A stretch of 64,000 bases of DNA from Paracamarosporium sp. OC-R06-R3. Taxonomy: Eukaryota > Ascomycota > Dothideomycetes > Pleosporales > Didymosphaeriaceae. The stretch is from contig JACVRA010000179.1 in NCBI GenBank assembly GCA_019828545.1, forward strand, positions 203,191 to 267,190, written 5' to 3'. The translations under genes were made by a program, and so were the position numbers. This document shows, in pieces, positions 22,164 to 32,907 of this stretch; the first letter of the stretch is position 1; each line of letters begins with the position of its first letter. The notes beneath the pieces are model-generated. The model ran no database searches, was not told the DNA's origin, and was given only the letters and a program-made list of their open reading frames with translations.

Positions 22164-23604
22164 TGTTCAATCTTCGGCCTGTTGAGGATTGCAGATGACT
22201 TGCAGACCTCGAAGGATTACTATTCTCTCTTTTCAACGCAAAATATACAAAGTGACTTCTTGAAATTGAAGGTTCTTGAGATCCATTCTTTACATAATCG
22301 ATCGAGCATTCGCCTCATGGCGACGATCTGCCTTGCCCAGATCAGCCCAGCCTCAGGAATGCCAGCTACGTCCACGCCGTTGACCCGTCTCACACCAGCG
22401 GTACCTCGATGTACGCGCGGTTGCACGCAGGGCTTGTGGATAAACTGCGCCCGGGCCCAACATCGGGGACCAAAGCGCTTGGCCAGTCACGGCATTATAA
22501 TTCACCGGGATATTGATTGGGGCGTAGTGAGATCACAGCTAGCCGAACACGCAACGGCGATGAAGATACAAATGGGCTGACCAGGGAAGACCCGCACCAC
22601 AGACTCAGACTAATAACAAAAAGGAAAAACAGCCCTGCACACGGTTAGGTAAATTGTGTGCCGGTCGCAACCTCATCACCAGGCTGCAAGATGCGGGAAC
22701 GATTGGTCGAAAGGCTCTCAGCGATGTAATCTGATGACGGGGACACAATCGGATCCTTGTCTAAATGGAGCAAAGGCTGGGAGTACGAGCTGATAGAAGG
22801 CCTTAAAAGAGGGAGGCCCTAGAACGGATGGAGAATTTGCAAAGCGATCAAGGCAGAAGGAGGTGCAAGAGAGCACAAAAGGTAGTACTAACTGCTGTGA
22901 AGTCGGACTCGGTGGTTGCGTACCCCGCAGATCCTTCACCGTCGAACAGCGCACGGGTCGCCGAACACGAAGCACGTGCAATCCTACCTTGGACCTCTTA
23001 CGTCCTCCCGTGCACAGGTACATGCACCAGCGGCTGTGGCTGCGCCTCCAGCGCGATACGATGTATTTTCCAGCGGGTCAGCCCGTGGGCCAGCGGTTGA
23101 GTACACCGTCTGTTGATCCGCCGGGCCAGTGCACGTAAACGGCAGCTGGTTTTTTGGGGGCCAAGTGTCGGCTGATTGGCGCTACACTCAGCAAGCGCCC
23201 AATATACAAGGCCACTCCTCTCAGCCCCAAGGAATAAGCGGGGAGTCTGGAAGTCGCAGCTTGAACACGATCCTTGCTTTCTAGTAAGCCTTGCATCCAC
23301 TGCGGCCGTAGCGTGCGAGATCGGTGAGATACCCATGCCCCAACTGATATTCATCAAGACCTTCCAATCGTAGTGCCCGGTAAGGCCTCCATTGCCGCTG
23401 CTTCGAATTTGCATTGAGACCACTTTCGCGTAAACCGGGTGGCGCGAACGATCTCATAGATGAGATTGTCAATGTTTTCCATGTGCTAGACAGGATGGAC
23501 CTTTAACCGATTCGTATTCTTTGAAATTTTTTTGGTGCCTAGAGGCAGGAGTGTAGAAGCAATTACAATTAAATGAAAACCTAGCCGTAGGATGCTCTCT
23601 GGCA
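22164..23604. other. Intergenic: FAD-oxidase promoter, SAT4-gene 3' region
   Basis: 1.44 kb without a supported gene. Open frames on both strands (for example around 22718-23423) have no domain and no consistent coding composition. Confidence 0.55.
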
Positions 23605-24985
23605 TCATTCATTGCGGACATCCCACGTCTTCGTGACGTTGATGCTCTTCTCGTGCGTGACTGTCCGCTCTGGTCGACCCACTTCCGATGCTCCACCGGC
23701 ACCCGAACGATTAGGTCCGCTAGGCACTGCAGGATTCCCGTTCAAGGGTCTTGCGGTTCTATCTTGTTCTTCCAAACTAGGCCGGCTAGCAAGCACACTC
23801 AAAGGGTAAAGCCTATCATGTTGTCTCTGTTGCCGCGCGGCCTCTAGACTAGACTGGTCCGCGGAGTATTCTGCGTTGTCGGTCGAGGAGACAAGCTTCA
23901 TCGAGTCTTGTGTAGGCTTTCGGTTTCCAGACGAGAAGGGCTTGAGCAGTTTGAGAGTTGAACGGTTGGAGCTAAACTTTGATCTTAGACTCTCTCCGAA
24001 ACCCACGAACAGTGGTTGAAGCATGGGCAGGCAGGCGCAGACAATAGAAAGGTTGACTTCCAAAGCACCAAGTAGAGCCGCGATGCCGGCATATTCGGAG
24101 AAGTGAGTTAGCATATATTCTTGCCGTGTGTTGTAGACCAGGCGCGTCATCGATATTCCACAGATCCTATGGTATGTCTTATCAGTATTCTGGGCAACTA
24201 GAGACATTTACTTAAGCAGATTATGTGACTTACAGGATACCAATGGTGAATAGAAGTGTTATCCCTATCTTCCTTGTGGTTCTCATCTGCAGCCTCCAGA
24301 CGGCAGGCAACGGGAGCAGAAGGATGAGAACATCTAAGGCGGCTCCGATAGCTCCTTGAGAGATATAGAACTTGGAGGTGTTGATGCATTTGTAGTCAGG
24401 GTAGCTGATTTTGTCCCAATTGGCTTCAAATGGCCGACACCCTGCAAGAGTAACAATCGTTATTGAAATCCCGTAACACGCAGTAATGCCCATGAGCGCC
24501 ATAGTGATGGGATAGAAGTAATCGACAGATCCAAATATCGAGATGAGGAAGTCGAGAAGCGATATCTTCACCAGTGTCACTGCCAAAGTACCTGTAACAC
24601 CGATGACCAGAAATTGCTAGCCCAGTCAGATACAGATCGAATCCACCGGACCTCTTTACGTACTTTCGTCGCGAAGAGCAACTGATCCATTGTAACTGTC
24701 TGCGTCGCTTGGCCTATACCACCTTTCGTGACGCAATAGTTTTCACTGATGACGAGTCCGAGCGCAAAGAGCTGAGCAGTTCAGTAAAGCGACATATTAC
24801 TTTTCTCGAGCAAACAAACTCACCCATGACCCCACAATCATATAGTCAGAAAGCCTCAAATTCGTTCGCCGATGTACTCGCGCCCAGAAACGTAAAACAA
24901 TAGTGACAAAAGAAAGGAGTAGCCCGGCGCTATTAACCGCTAGAATAGTCGTAGGGAAGCTCATGCCAACTTTGTAAGGCGCCAT
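23605..24985 (-). CDS. SAT4/rhodopsin-type seven-TM membrane protein (404 aa)
   Basis: Exons on the minus strand: 24985-24824, 24771-24664, 24616-24234, 24166-23605. The N-terminal about 270 residues contain roughly seven hydrophobic helices with the features of the fungal SAT4 integral membrane family (rhodopsin-like fold): LSFVTIVLRFWARVHRRTNLRLSDYMIVGSW, FLVIGVTGTLAVTLVKISLLDFLISIF, CRPFEANWD with Cys, CINTSKFYISQGAIGAALDVLILLLPLPAVWRLQM, and GALEVNLSIVCACLPMLQPLF. The last about 130 residues form a hydrophilic Ser/Arg-rich cytoplasmic tail. These proteins are GPCR-like in topology and their ligand is generally unknown; members often lie in secondary-metabolite clusters. No CFEM domain is present. 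Confidence 0.85.
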
Positions 24986-25485
24986 GGCGATTGTGGTGTT
25001 TGGACGCTTGTTCTGAGGACGTTCCTCTAACAAGACAAAGAGTTTACTTTTTCATATATATGAACGGGATGGACCGTCGGACTTGCGATGGGATCAATCT
25101 GCGGATCGGGGACAGAACGCTTGGACGACGAGGCCGATCAGTCGCGAACAGAGTGCTGCTACGCCCCCTTCTAAAACCGTCTCTGGGCCAAGCTGGCTCA
25201 AATATCGGCGCTCTTGCTCGGCATTGGTGGCACCAATCATCCGCCTCGACACTTTCGGGGCGTCTCACATGCATCGGTTACATGGACCCCCGGAAGGGGT
25301 TGCATTGGTGACCACTACTAGCAGGGCGCCTGCGCCACACCCTGGTCGCTACAAGCATGCCACCCTAGAGCCAGGCCGTAGTATCAGCAGTGCCTGCACG
25401 CATTCGTTTCACAACCAACTCATCTCGAAAATCTATTGCGCCATCCTCTCGCCATTTTATCGACGCAGGCAACACAGTGAAAAAG
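24986..25485. promoter_or_regulatory. Divergent promoter, SAT4 gene / methyltransferase gene
   Basis: 500 bp separate the two start codons. No TATA box or binding site is unambiguous. Shared regulation is inferred from the arrangement. Confidence 0.5.
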
Positions 25486-26530
25486 ATGCAAGAAGCGTAC
25501 GTTCTAGGACGAGGGTTCTCTGCAAATGCGAGGTCAGTGACCAAAATTACATTATCACTTCTGCATTGACTAACGATAGAGCGAGGAGAGCAGACTCAAT
25601 CTCCAATATTTTCTATGGAAGGATGGAGGGTTTTTCCTACACCCAAGTATTCCAGCGCAAGGTGAAAACCTGAAGGTAGCAGAGATTGGCGTAGGGACCG
25701 GGTAATTCCAGACCGCAAAATGAAGAGCGCCTAGAAATTAATTCACTCATTAACAGAATTTGGCTGGTTGACCTGGCTCGAAATCTTCCTCCCTCAGCCC
25801 ATATTGATGGATTCGATATCGATCTAACGCAATGTCCACCAAAAGAATGGCTACCAAACAACGTTTCCGTGCACGAGCTCGACTGTCTGAAACCATTGCC
25901 AGAGCATCTCTTGGGAACATATGACATCGTCCATATCCAGCTTTTCCATCTCGCGGTTCACAACAACGACCCTGGACCTATCATCGAGAACTTGGTTCAA
26001 CTGATTAGTAAGTCGAGCCTGCAACGGAAACTTGAAAATTATCCTAACCAAATGTAGAGCCTGGTGGTTGGATATCTTGGGGTGAGATTGACTACAGCAA
26101 ATGGAAAATAATAAGAACCCAGGAAGGGGCAGAGGTTGAAGATCGCCTTACACCCCTTGTTCGTATGATCGGGACCATGGGAGATACTCGACCAGATTGG
26201 ACGGCTGATGAGTGAGTCAATTTCTCACTACCACGCAGTCTTTATCCTAACCTGTTGTTCAGTTGGCCGATCAGATTGCCAGAGTTCTTCACAAAATATG
26301 GCCTGGTGAACGTTCAGGTGGACAACCGAAGTTTTCCACCTGAGCTGCTCCCTTTCCAGCTCGACACGGCCTTGATGGCGTCAGACGAGATAAGCTACAA
26401 GGCTTTGGATCGGATCGGTAACGGGTCAGGTGACAAGTGCAGAGAACTGATTTCGCAAGTGTTCAAGGACAGACAAAAGCTTGCTTACAATGTGGGACGT
26501 CTGACTGTGGTTGCTCAACGGCCAGCTTAG
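25486..26530 (+). CDS. LaeA-like SAM-dependent methyltransferase (279 aa)
   Basis: Exons 25486-25532, 25582-25701, 25757-26007, 26058-26211, 26263-26530, joined by four introns of 49-55 nt; the frame is continuous only when all are removed. The product begins MQEAYVLGRGFSANASEESR, followed by LNLQYFLWK and LHPSIP, a start typical of the fungal TdiE/LaeA-like family. Motif I is E50-IGVGTG-IWLVDLAR; motif II region is HIDGFDID; YDIVHIQLFHLAVHNNDPG and LKPGGW-like KPGGWISWGEID follow. Members of this family methylate small molecules or, for LaeA itself, regulate clusters; because of its small size and location next to tailoring enzymes, a small-molecule O-methyltransferase is my preferred reading. 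Confidence 0.88.
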
Positions 26531-26752
26531 ATTCAACCATGTTACGGTGTACTAATCTAGGGATGGTACTACTTTATGGGCATGTATGCTATCGAAGGTA
26601 TTTCGTGAAAGCATTGGATTTCTGTTATTTAAAACTACAATAGATTGCCTGCATGACTAGGTGCAGGAGATACATCTAGAATTCATATCGAGTTCATTCA
26701 TTCCTCAAAGTACAGACTCCCGAAGCGCAGAATTTCAGACTGCGACATCAGG

Positions 26753-27575
26753 TCACAAGCTTCTGTTAGCCTCCTCGATGAGAGTGTTCGCCGTCCAGTC
26801 CGGCTTGCTGAGGAAGGGGCTGTGGCCAGTGTCGATCTTGATCAGATTGTCAATCTTGTGTGGCCCACTCGCCTTGCCAGAATCAACAAGGTATTGAGCA
26901 GCGACCACAGTGGTGGGTACATCGGAAGTGCACAAGATATACGTAGTAGGAATGACGCGCCAAGCAGCATGAGTCGTCTTGCTCCAGAATGCTCCGAAAC
27001 TTTGAGGCTTCAGGTCCTTGGCCAGATTCGCCACAGTGTCATCGTCCAGGTCCTGGTAGAACATGGCCTTAGCGTCCTCGGGGTGTACGGTGATCGTACC
27101 AGCCTGTGCCAGGGATTAGCAGAGCTAGCAATTGCCTCATGGGGTTTGGCTTGCTCACCTCGAGATCGGTCTTCATTTGTGGCACCATGTTGTCACGGGT
27201 GCCGTGGGGGGAGTGCTGGAACCCCTCGGGCACGAGGAAAGCAACGATATAGACAAGTCGCACAACCCCACCTTTCAAGCTGTTCGCTGCACGCGATTCC
27301 TTGTCGAGGCCTTCCAAGGCGGTGCCTCCCGTCATGCCGCTGAAGCTGTGCATGACCACAACGACATCACGTTCCTTGTCAACCAAGTCTGACACCGTGC
27401 GGCGAATAGTTGCAACGTCTTGCGACCAGTCGGGCGTCGGCGGTGTCGATCCGCTCGATGGCATCGCAGGTGCTACAGACTCGTAGCCAGCTTTGTCCAG
27501 CTCTTTGACGAGCAAGTCCCAGCACTGGGGCGTGTGCCAGGCGCCATGGAGAAGTACAAAGACGGGCTTGGACAT
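26753..27575 (-). CDS. Alpha/beta hydrolase, HNL/methylesterase-like (255 aa)
   Basis: Exons on the minus strand 27575-27159 and 27103-26753, separated by a 55-nt intron. The small alpha/beta hydrolase fold starts with FVLLHGAWHTPQCWD (oxyanion-hole HGAW) as in hydroxynitrile lyases and plant methylesterases. The nucleophile elbow reads MHSFSG (S77), in place of the usual GHSxGG, so both flanking Gly of GxSxG are changed while the Ser itself remains. The C-terminal segment supplies IKIDTGHSPFLSKPD with the catalytic His. The start at 27575 gives MSKPVF directly before the first strand; the longer open frame upstream is out of family. It has no signal peptide and is probably cytosolic. In this context it could be a hydrolase, lyase or cyclase in the cluster. 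Confidence 0.88.
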
Positions 27576-27766
27576 GTCGAAGACGGTAGACAGTGCACGA
27601 AGATGAGAACGAGGTAGATGTCGAGCAAGTATCCAGTTGCTATGGAATTCTATATAATAACGAGCGACATTTACGTAAGCGGGTAATACCTGATGCAAAC
27701 GCCTCCTTCGCACGGCCCCCACATGCTCTACCCCAAACTCTGAGCGGCCTCCCTGGGTAGCGTTAA

Positions 27767-28770
27767 TTAAACGCCGACGACCGAGAAAAGCGGCAGAGCG
27801 TAGAGGCAGGCCATCCACGCATTCCAGACTCGGAATGTGACCTTGTCGGCCTTGCAGCTGCGGTGCCGCAGCGTGCGCCATGCAACCATGAGGCCCAGCA
27901 TCATGACCACCACCCGAGGGCCGTTGCCAAGCGACCAATACGTTGCGCATATGCCGGACCAGCACACCATCAGCACGGCGGTTATCCAGCGTGTCGGGAC
28001 GTCACCTATTGACAAGGGCATCGATCGGCGGCCCCGCAGGGCGTCGCCTACCTGGTCCGCCATATCTTGTGTCTGCACCGTCGAAAATACCACGGCTGCG
28101 ATGATGCCGAGCCACTGCAGCACCATGCCGTGGTCCCCTGTAAGTGGCCTGTCCAGGGCTACCTCCAAGGCCCCCGAGGCGAAGCAGCAGAAGCCCAGCC
28201 CGTTGATGAAATTCCGGCTTATCCAGCTCCAGTCGGCGAGGTTGAGATCGTTGTACGCGTACCCCAGCACCATGAGTGCCAGACAGGGTCTGAGACCCCC
28301 GATCTTGAAGCTGACGCAGGCGGCGGTAGGGTAGAGGCACAGCATGAGCCTCCTCGCTTGGGCCTCGGTCATCCGGCCGGAAGGCATCGTCCGCCATGGC
28401 TTGTTGTGGCTGTCCTCCAAGATGGCTGCTGGCTGCCGCTGGTTGTCGATGGCAAACGGGAGCAAGTTTACCCAGACCCAGAAGAAGACTAGAGGGATAC
28501 GTTGAAGCACCTGGAAAATAACGGCGTATCGCATTTCGGATGCGTGTGGTGTCGCATATCTGAGGAAGGCCACAGCGTTGAGAATCCCAAAGGTCGTCTT
28601 CGGCACAACAATCGTCTTCAGGTCGCTGAACGTGAATAGCCAGATTGAATATAGGTTGTAGAGCAATGCTCGCCTCGAGATGGACCAGGAAGACTGAAGT
28701 GAGTTCAGCTTGATACCCCAAGTACTGGTGACCTTCCCACACTTACAAAAGAACTCGATTTGAGAGCCAT
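27767..28770 (-). CDS. UbiA-superfamily membrane prenyltransferase / terpene-cyclase-like protein (316 aa)
   Basis: Exons on the minus strand: 28770-28747 (24 nt, MALKSSSF) and 28693-27767. About eight to nine membrane helices are visible. The first active-site loop reads N92-QRQPAAIL-ED102-SHNKPWRTMPSGR, a variant of the UbiA NQxxDxxxD...NKP...PSG motif in which the first Asp is not recognisable and two residues are inserted. The second loop reads D218-MAD-QVGD225 followed by RGRRSMPLSIGD, a good DxxDxxxD motif. Also seen: LYSIWLFTFSDLKTIVVP, LGYAYNDLNLADW. This pattern is that of a fungal UbiA group found in terpenoid clusters, which I recall as including the membrane-bound bergamotene cyclase of fumagillin biosynthesis (Fma-TC). 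It either moves a prenyl group or cyclises a prenyl diphosphate; the sequence alone does not decide. Confidence 0.85.
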
Positions 28771-29322
28771 GTTGTTGCGACGTTTCTCATGCGGCAGGAT
28801 CATTGTATCAACTAGAGTAGGTTCTTGCTGCTTGTGGTTATGAACGAGTTCAATTGTAGGTAAGGCGACCTGGAGGAATGGCTGTTGCCTGTACAGTCGA
28901 CCAGCATGCAGTGTGAATAATGTATCTGCTGCGCTTAGTAGATAATGCCGTGAGACACGTCGCCTCCCTGTCATTCAAGACATCCGTAAATAAATTAACG
29001 CCCACTCGGAATTGCAAACACATCCTGACTTTGGAAAGCTCGACTTGCCTAGGCGTATTTGCTAGGCACACATCTTGCATTTGATCCACAGGATACGCAT
29101 GTGATACGTGAGTCCTCAGCTGCGCCGCTCAGTCTAGCCATAGGGTGTGCAGGGGTTCATGATTAGAATATTAGCGCTTGGTGAACTGTCCTTACTACCC
29201 ACTTTAGGCTTACCGCGCTGATTTCCGGGTCTCTTGGTCTCCCATTACAATTGATCCCCCAACCCTCTTTTTATACTCAGAGAGGTGATCAACAGATCAC
29301 ATCAGTTTTTTCCCTCACAATC
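28771..29322. promoter_or_regulatory. Divergent promoter, UbiA-like gene / P450 gene
   Basis: 552 bp lie between the two start codons. A TATA-like TTTTTATAC is at about 29268-29276, some 50 bp before the P450 ATG. Co-regulation of the scaffold enzyme and the P450 is a natural inference from this arrangement. Confidence 0.55.
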
Positions 29323-31056
29323 ATGTTTTCCCTAACATCGGCAGAAGCACTTCTGGTATCAGGCGCGCTAGGAGTGGCGACACATCTTGGCATTTTCATT
29401 CGTGGAGAATGGCATATGCAAGCGCCGCTAATATTTAAGCTGTATGCTGGTCTTTACATCGCCATCTTCGCAATCGAGCGATACACCGGTCTCGCTTTCC
29501 GAGAAGCTTTGTTCGCAACAAGCATATTCTTCACCTGCTACAATCTCGGTCTATTCACCAGCATATCCATCTACAGAAGATACTTCCACCGACTCAGGCA
29601 TTTCCCGGGACCATGGCTTGCGGGCATTACAAAATTCTGGCATGTGTGGCATTGCCGAACTGGCAAGAATCACCTCGTGATAGAAAAGCTGCAGAAGAAA
29701 TATGGACCGATCATCAGGACTGGACCGGAAGAACTCACCATCATAGACTCATCAGTGCCACCGGCTGTAGACGGCCCGAAGAATGAGTGCACGAAAGCCG
29801 TCTGGTACGACTTCTTGCTCCCAGAAATTGCGCTGAACACGACCCGGAGCAAGAAAGAGCATGATTCTCGACGTCGCATATGGGATCAAGGATTCAGTTC
29901 CAAGGCCCTTACTGCTTACGAAGAACGGGTTGTCGAGTACTCAAACACTCTTGTCCGAAGAATCGAACAACTGGCTCAGAAAAACGAGGCTGTAAACGTT
30001 TCAGATTGGTTCTATTGGTTCACATTCGATGTAATGGGAGAATTTGCATTCGCTCGCTCTTTCGAGATGTTAGAAACAGAGAAGTGGCACTTCGCCGTCA
30101 AGCTACTCAGAAGAGCTATGAGTCTGTTGGGACCGTTTAGCCCTGTACCCTGGCTTGCACAGATTGCGTTTTACATCGTACCGTGGATGTATATTGTGCG
30201 AGACTGGCTCAGCATGATGGAATGGTGCAAAATTCGGATGGGAGAAAGGATACAGGTGAGTTCCGGATTATTTTAAAAGCAAGAAACAGTCACTGACACA
30301 TAAGCAGATGAAGGTAGACAGAGCAGACGTAGCTCACTGGTTGATAGATGCCTCTCTCAAGAAGGGTTCATTGGAAGCCGATAGGGAATGGCTCAACGGA
30401 GACGCAGTCACTATCATCATTGCTGGAAGGTACAGGTCCTTGAAAATGGTATAGAAATCAGCTAAAAAGACGACAGTGACACCATCGCACCAACGCTCGT
30501 CTTTGCATTCTACGAGCTTGCTCGAACTCCCGAACAGCAACAAGTTCTTCTTGAAGAGTTAAAGAATGTAGACGTATACGATCATATCGCCCTTCAGCAA
30601 TGCCAGCACCTGGACGCCCTCATCAACGAAACTCTGAGGCTTCACCCACCAGTTCCCACTGGGGGATACCGCCAATCACCACCCAATGGTATGGTCATCA
30701 ACAATAACTATATTCCCGGTAACGTTACCATCGTGTCTCCTCGCTACTCACTAGCTCGCCTCGAATCTTCCTACGAGTGCGCCGATCAATTCATCCCAGA
30801 GCGCTGGACCACAAAACCCCACATGGTCAAAGATCGGAGAGGTTTTGCCCCCTTTTCCCAGGGACGCTTCAACTGTGTGGGAAAAACACTCGCTATGAGG
30901 GAGATGCGCCTCGTCATTGCTTTACTTGTGAAGAAGTTCACGGTTGAATTCTGGGGCGATGAGAATGGAGAACGTCTCTTCGCTGATATGAGAGATCAGT
31001 TCACTGCAGCACCAGGGAAGCTACACCTGAGGTTTCAAGAACGGGTTTCTGAGTAG
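29323..31056 (+). CDS. Cytochrome P450 monooxygenase (544 aa)
   Basis: Exons 29323-30255, 30308-30429, 30477-31056. Haem-thiolate oxygenase bound to the ER by two or more N-terminal hydrophobic stretches (LLVSGALGVATHLGIF; KLYAGLYIAIFAI; LFATSIFFTCYNLGLF). Conserved elements: LRHFPGPWLAGITK proline region, YGPIIRTGPEEL, I-helix AGSDT (residues 350-354, split by intron 2), K-helix ETLR (403-406), PERW, and haem-binding FSQGRFNCVGK with Cys485. The three-membrane-segment N-terminus and FPGPW-KxW-W style resemble the fungal family that includes tryprostatin hydroxylases; clan membership is tentative. The ATG at 29323 is the first in frame. It is transcribed divergently from the UbiA-like gene, so a tailoring hydroxylation or ring modification of that product is likely. 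Confidence 0.93.
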
Positions 31057-32907
31057 TTGTAAGGGACGGGGCATATAGACATTAGATTTTACGCGTTGTC
31101 AATCATATGTTGTTCTTAGCATGAAGCATTGTGTGCCTTTATGTACTCTTTCATCGTCGCCAATTGTGCTCTCGCTGCGGAAACATTCATTACTACAGGA
31201 GTTTGTGGAAGATGTGGCGTACATCTGATAGTTATCGCATACCTTTGCTGACTCGCCTGTTCATTACAAAATATATCGCATCTTCGCTGTTGAAGTTGTT
31301 AATGATTGCCATTCTGGTATCTTCTCTATCTACAACTACTAATGAATGTTTTGATGAACTATCAACACTGTCATGATAATGTGCCAAGTTCGAGCCGATC
31401 CAGTGATCGCACCTTCTATTGTGCAACCCAGCATGATAGACTCGGAGTTCGATTCGAGTTTGGATTGGCTTGATGAAGTAGTGTCCGACGCACTATGCCC
31501 GCAGCCTAGGCAGCAGACATTTGTTGCCTTGCAGTATCTATGGTTGCAATTTCCCGGCACCACTTTAACAATCCAAATATGACGCTGTTGGCTATCATAA
31601 CATTGTAATGGTCTTCTTCAATAAAAACATTGGATGAGTTTTGATGAACACTAATAAATCGAATCAGCTGACGCTGGTATGGTTTTCGTTCTGTCCATCT
31701 ACAACAAGGTCAAATCTGCAATGGTACTTTCTTAAGAGCTTAGCGAAAAGGGACAGTTCGCAAACATCTTAGACTATTCGGCCTGTGTCAATAAGCTCTG
31801 CCCTCTTTTTATGGTATATAAGCGGCTTGTTGGTTCGAGAATATCGTGCAGCCTAGCATGTTGGATTCGGAATTAGATTAGATGATGAACTAGTATCCAG
31901 CGCACTATACCTGTAAGGCGAGGATATATTTTACATCCAGGCAGCAGACCTCTATTGCCTCGCAGTATCTATAATTGCGATTTCTCAGTACTACTTCAGC
32001 CATCCAAGCGTGACGGTGTTAGCCCTCACGATGTTTTAATAATCCTAGTCAATAGAACTATCAAATAATATTCGATGAATAGTAATCGCACAAATCAGCA
32101 AAAGCTGATACCATGGTCTATTATTCCTTTTATGAAGAGGAGGTGAGTTCTCATCTAAATCGACGCTAATTCTCCATTTTGTAGAACTGCAAGTATACGT
32201 AATTTTAATCACAGTGCAACATGTCGGACGTAAGCCGCGGAGGCTGAGCAGAAGAGCGGTGACGAATACGCCAATGGATTCTATGGTGTGAAAAGAGACA
32301 GGAACAAAAATTTTCAAAGAAGTATATGGTGTGTTAGAAGGAACCGGCACATTGCGGGGGATTCGGAGTTTGAGCAATCTGGCTCGACTATAATGGACTC
32401 TGAATGGTCAGGACAAATGAAGAGTCCCATCACCTGCCTCATCCTTAGGGTTTATGCTGTACGTGGTGTATGAAATGTAAGATAAGGGGGAATTTGAAGA
32501 CCATCCTCGATAGTAGTTATGTAAGTGGCTGTATGTAGTTGGTACGGACCGATTATGGTCTTTTCGATTAACGGGATTCGCTGCTTTGGCATTGCCGCGC
32601 AGCCATACCGGCAACTTCATCCGAAGTGTCTGGGAATGCGCTGACGGTGATACATTGTGCCCACTTCAGTGCGATAGTGAGGTGCTTTTGTCCAATGAGA
32701 GATTTATTACCTGATACGGTATAGCGTCATTTTTTAGGTGTGCAAAATGCGACCCTATTTTCCCTACGTCACCACTTGTAGGACCGTAATTATAATGTCA
32801 AGATTTATAAAGGTCTTGCACCGGTAGATTTTGTTTTAGACAACACCTGTTCCATGAATTTTTGCCCATTTTGAAGATTGTCTGCATCAATCCATATCAG
32901 CATCAAC
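31057..32907. other. AT-rich intergenic region with decayed repeats
   Basis: 1.85 kb between the P450 and SDR genes. It contains a degenerate direct repeat (about 31310-32115, listed separately) and otherwise low-GC sequence. No intact gene is seen. A TATA-like GGTATATAAGC at about 31813-31823 lies inside the repeat region and has no gene behind it. Confidence 0.6.
31310..32115. repeat. Degenerate tandem repeat, two units of about 360-430 bp plus a partial
   Basis: Unit A starts near 31310 (TCTGGTATCTTCTCTATCTACAAC) and unit B near 31673 (GCTGGTATGG...GTCCATCTACAAC); a third start (GCTGATACCATGG) appears near 32105. Inside each unit the blocks AGCATG-T-GA-TCGGA-TT, GCGCACTATRCC, GGCAGCAGAC-T-TTGCCT-GCAGTATCTAT and TTTTGATGAAC/ATTCGATGAAT recur in the same order. 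Both units are heavily diverged with many transitions. This looks like an old duplicated non-coding element; LTR remnants are possible but no transposon protein remains. Confidence 0.65.

Noticed and set aside
27576..27965. N-terminal extension of the alpha/beta hydrolase frame
   Set aside because: The extra residues include no signal or conserved segment and would overlap the 3' end of the UbiA-like gene; MSKPVF begins right at the first strand of the fold.
29136..29152. CCATAGGGTGTG, similar to the start of fungal 5S rRNA
   Set aside because: The similarity stops after about 12 bases; the rest of the 5S sequence, including internal control elements, is absent.
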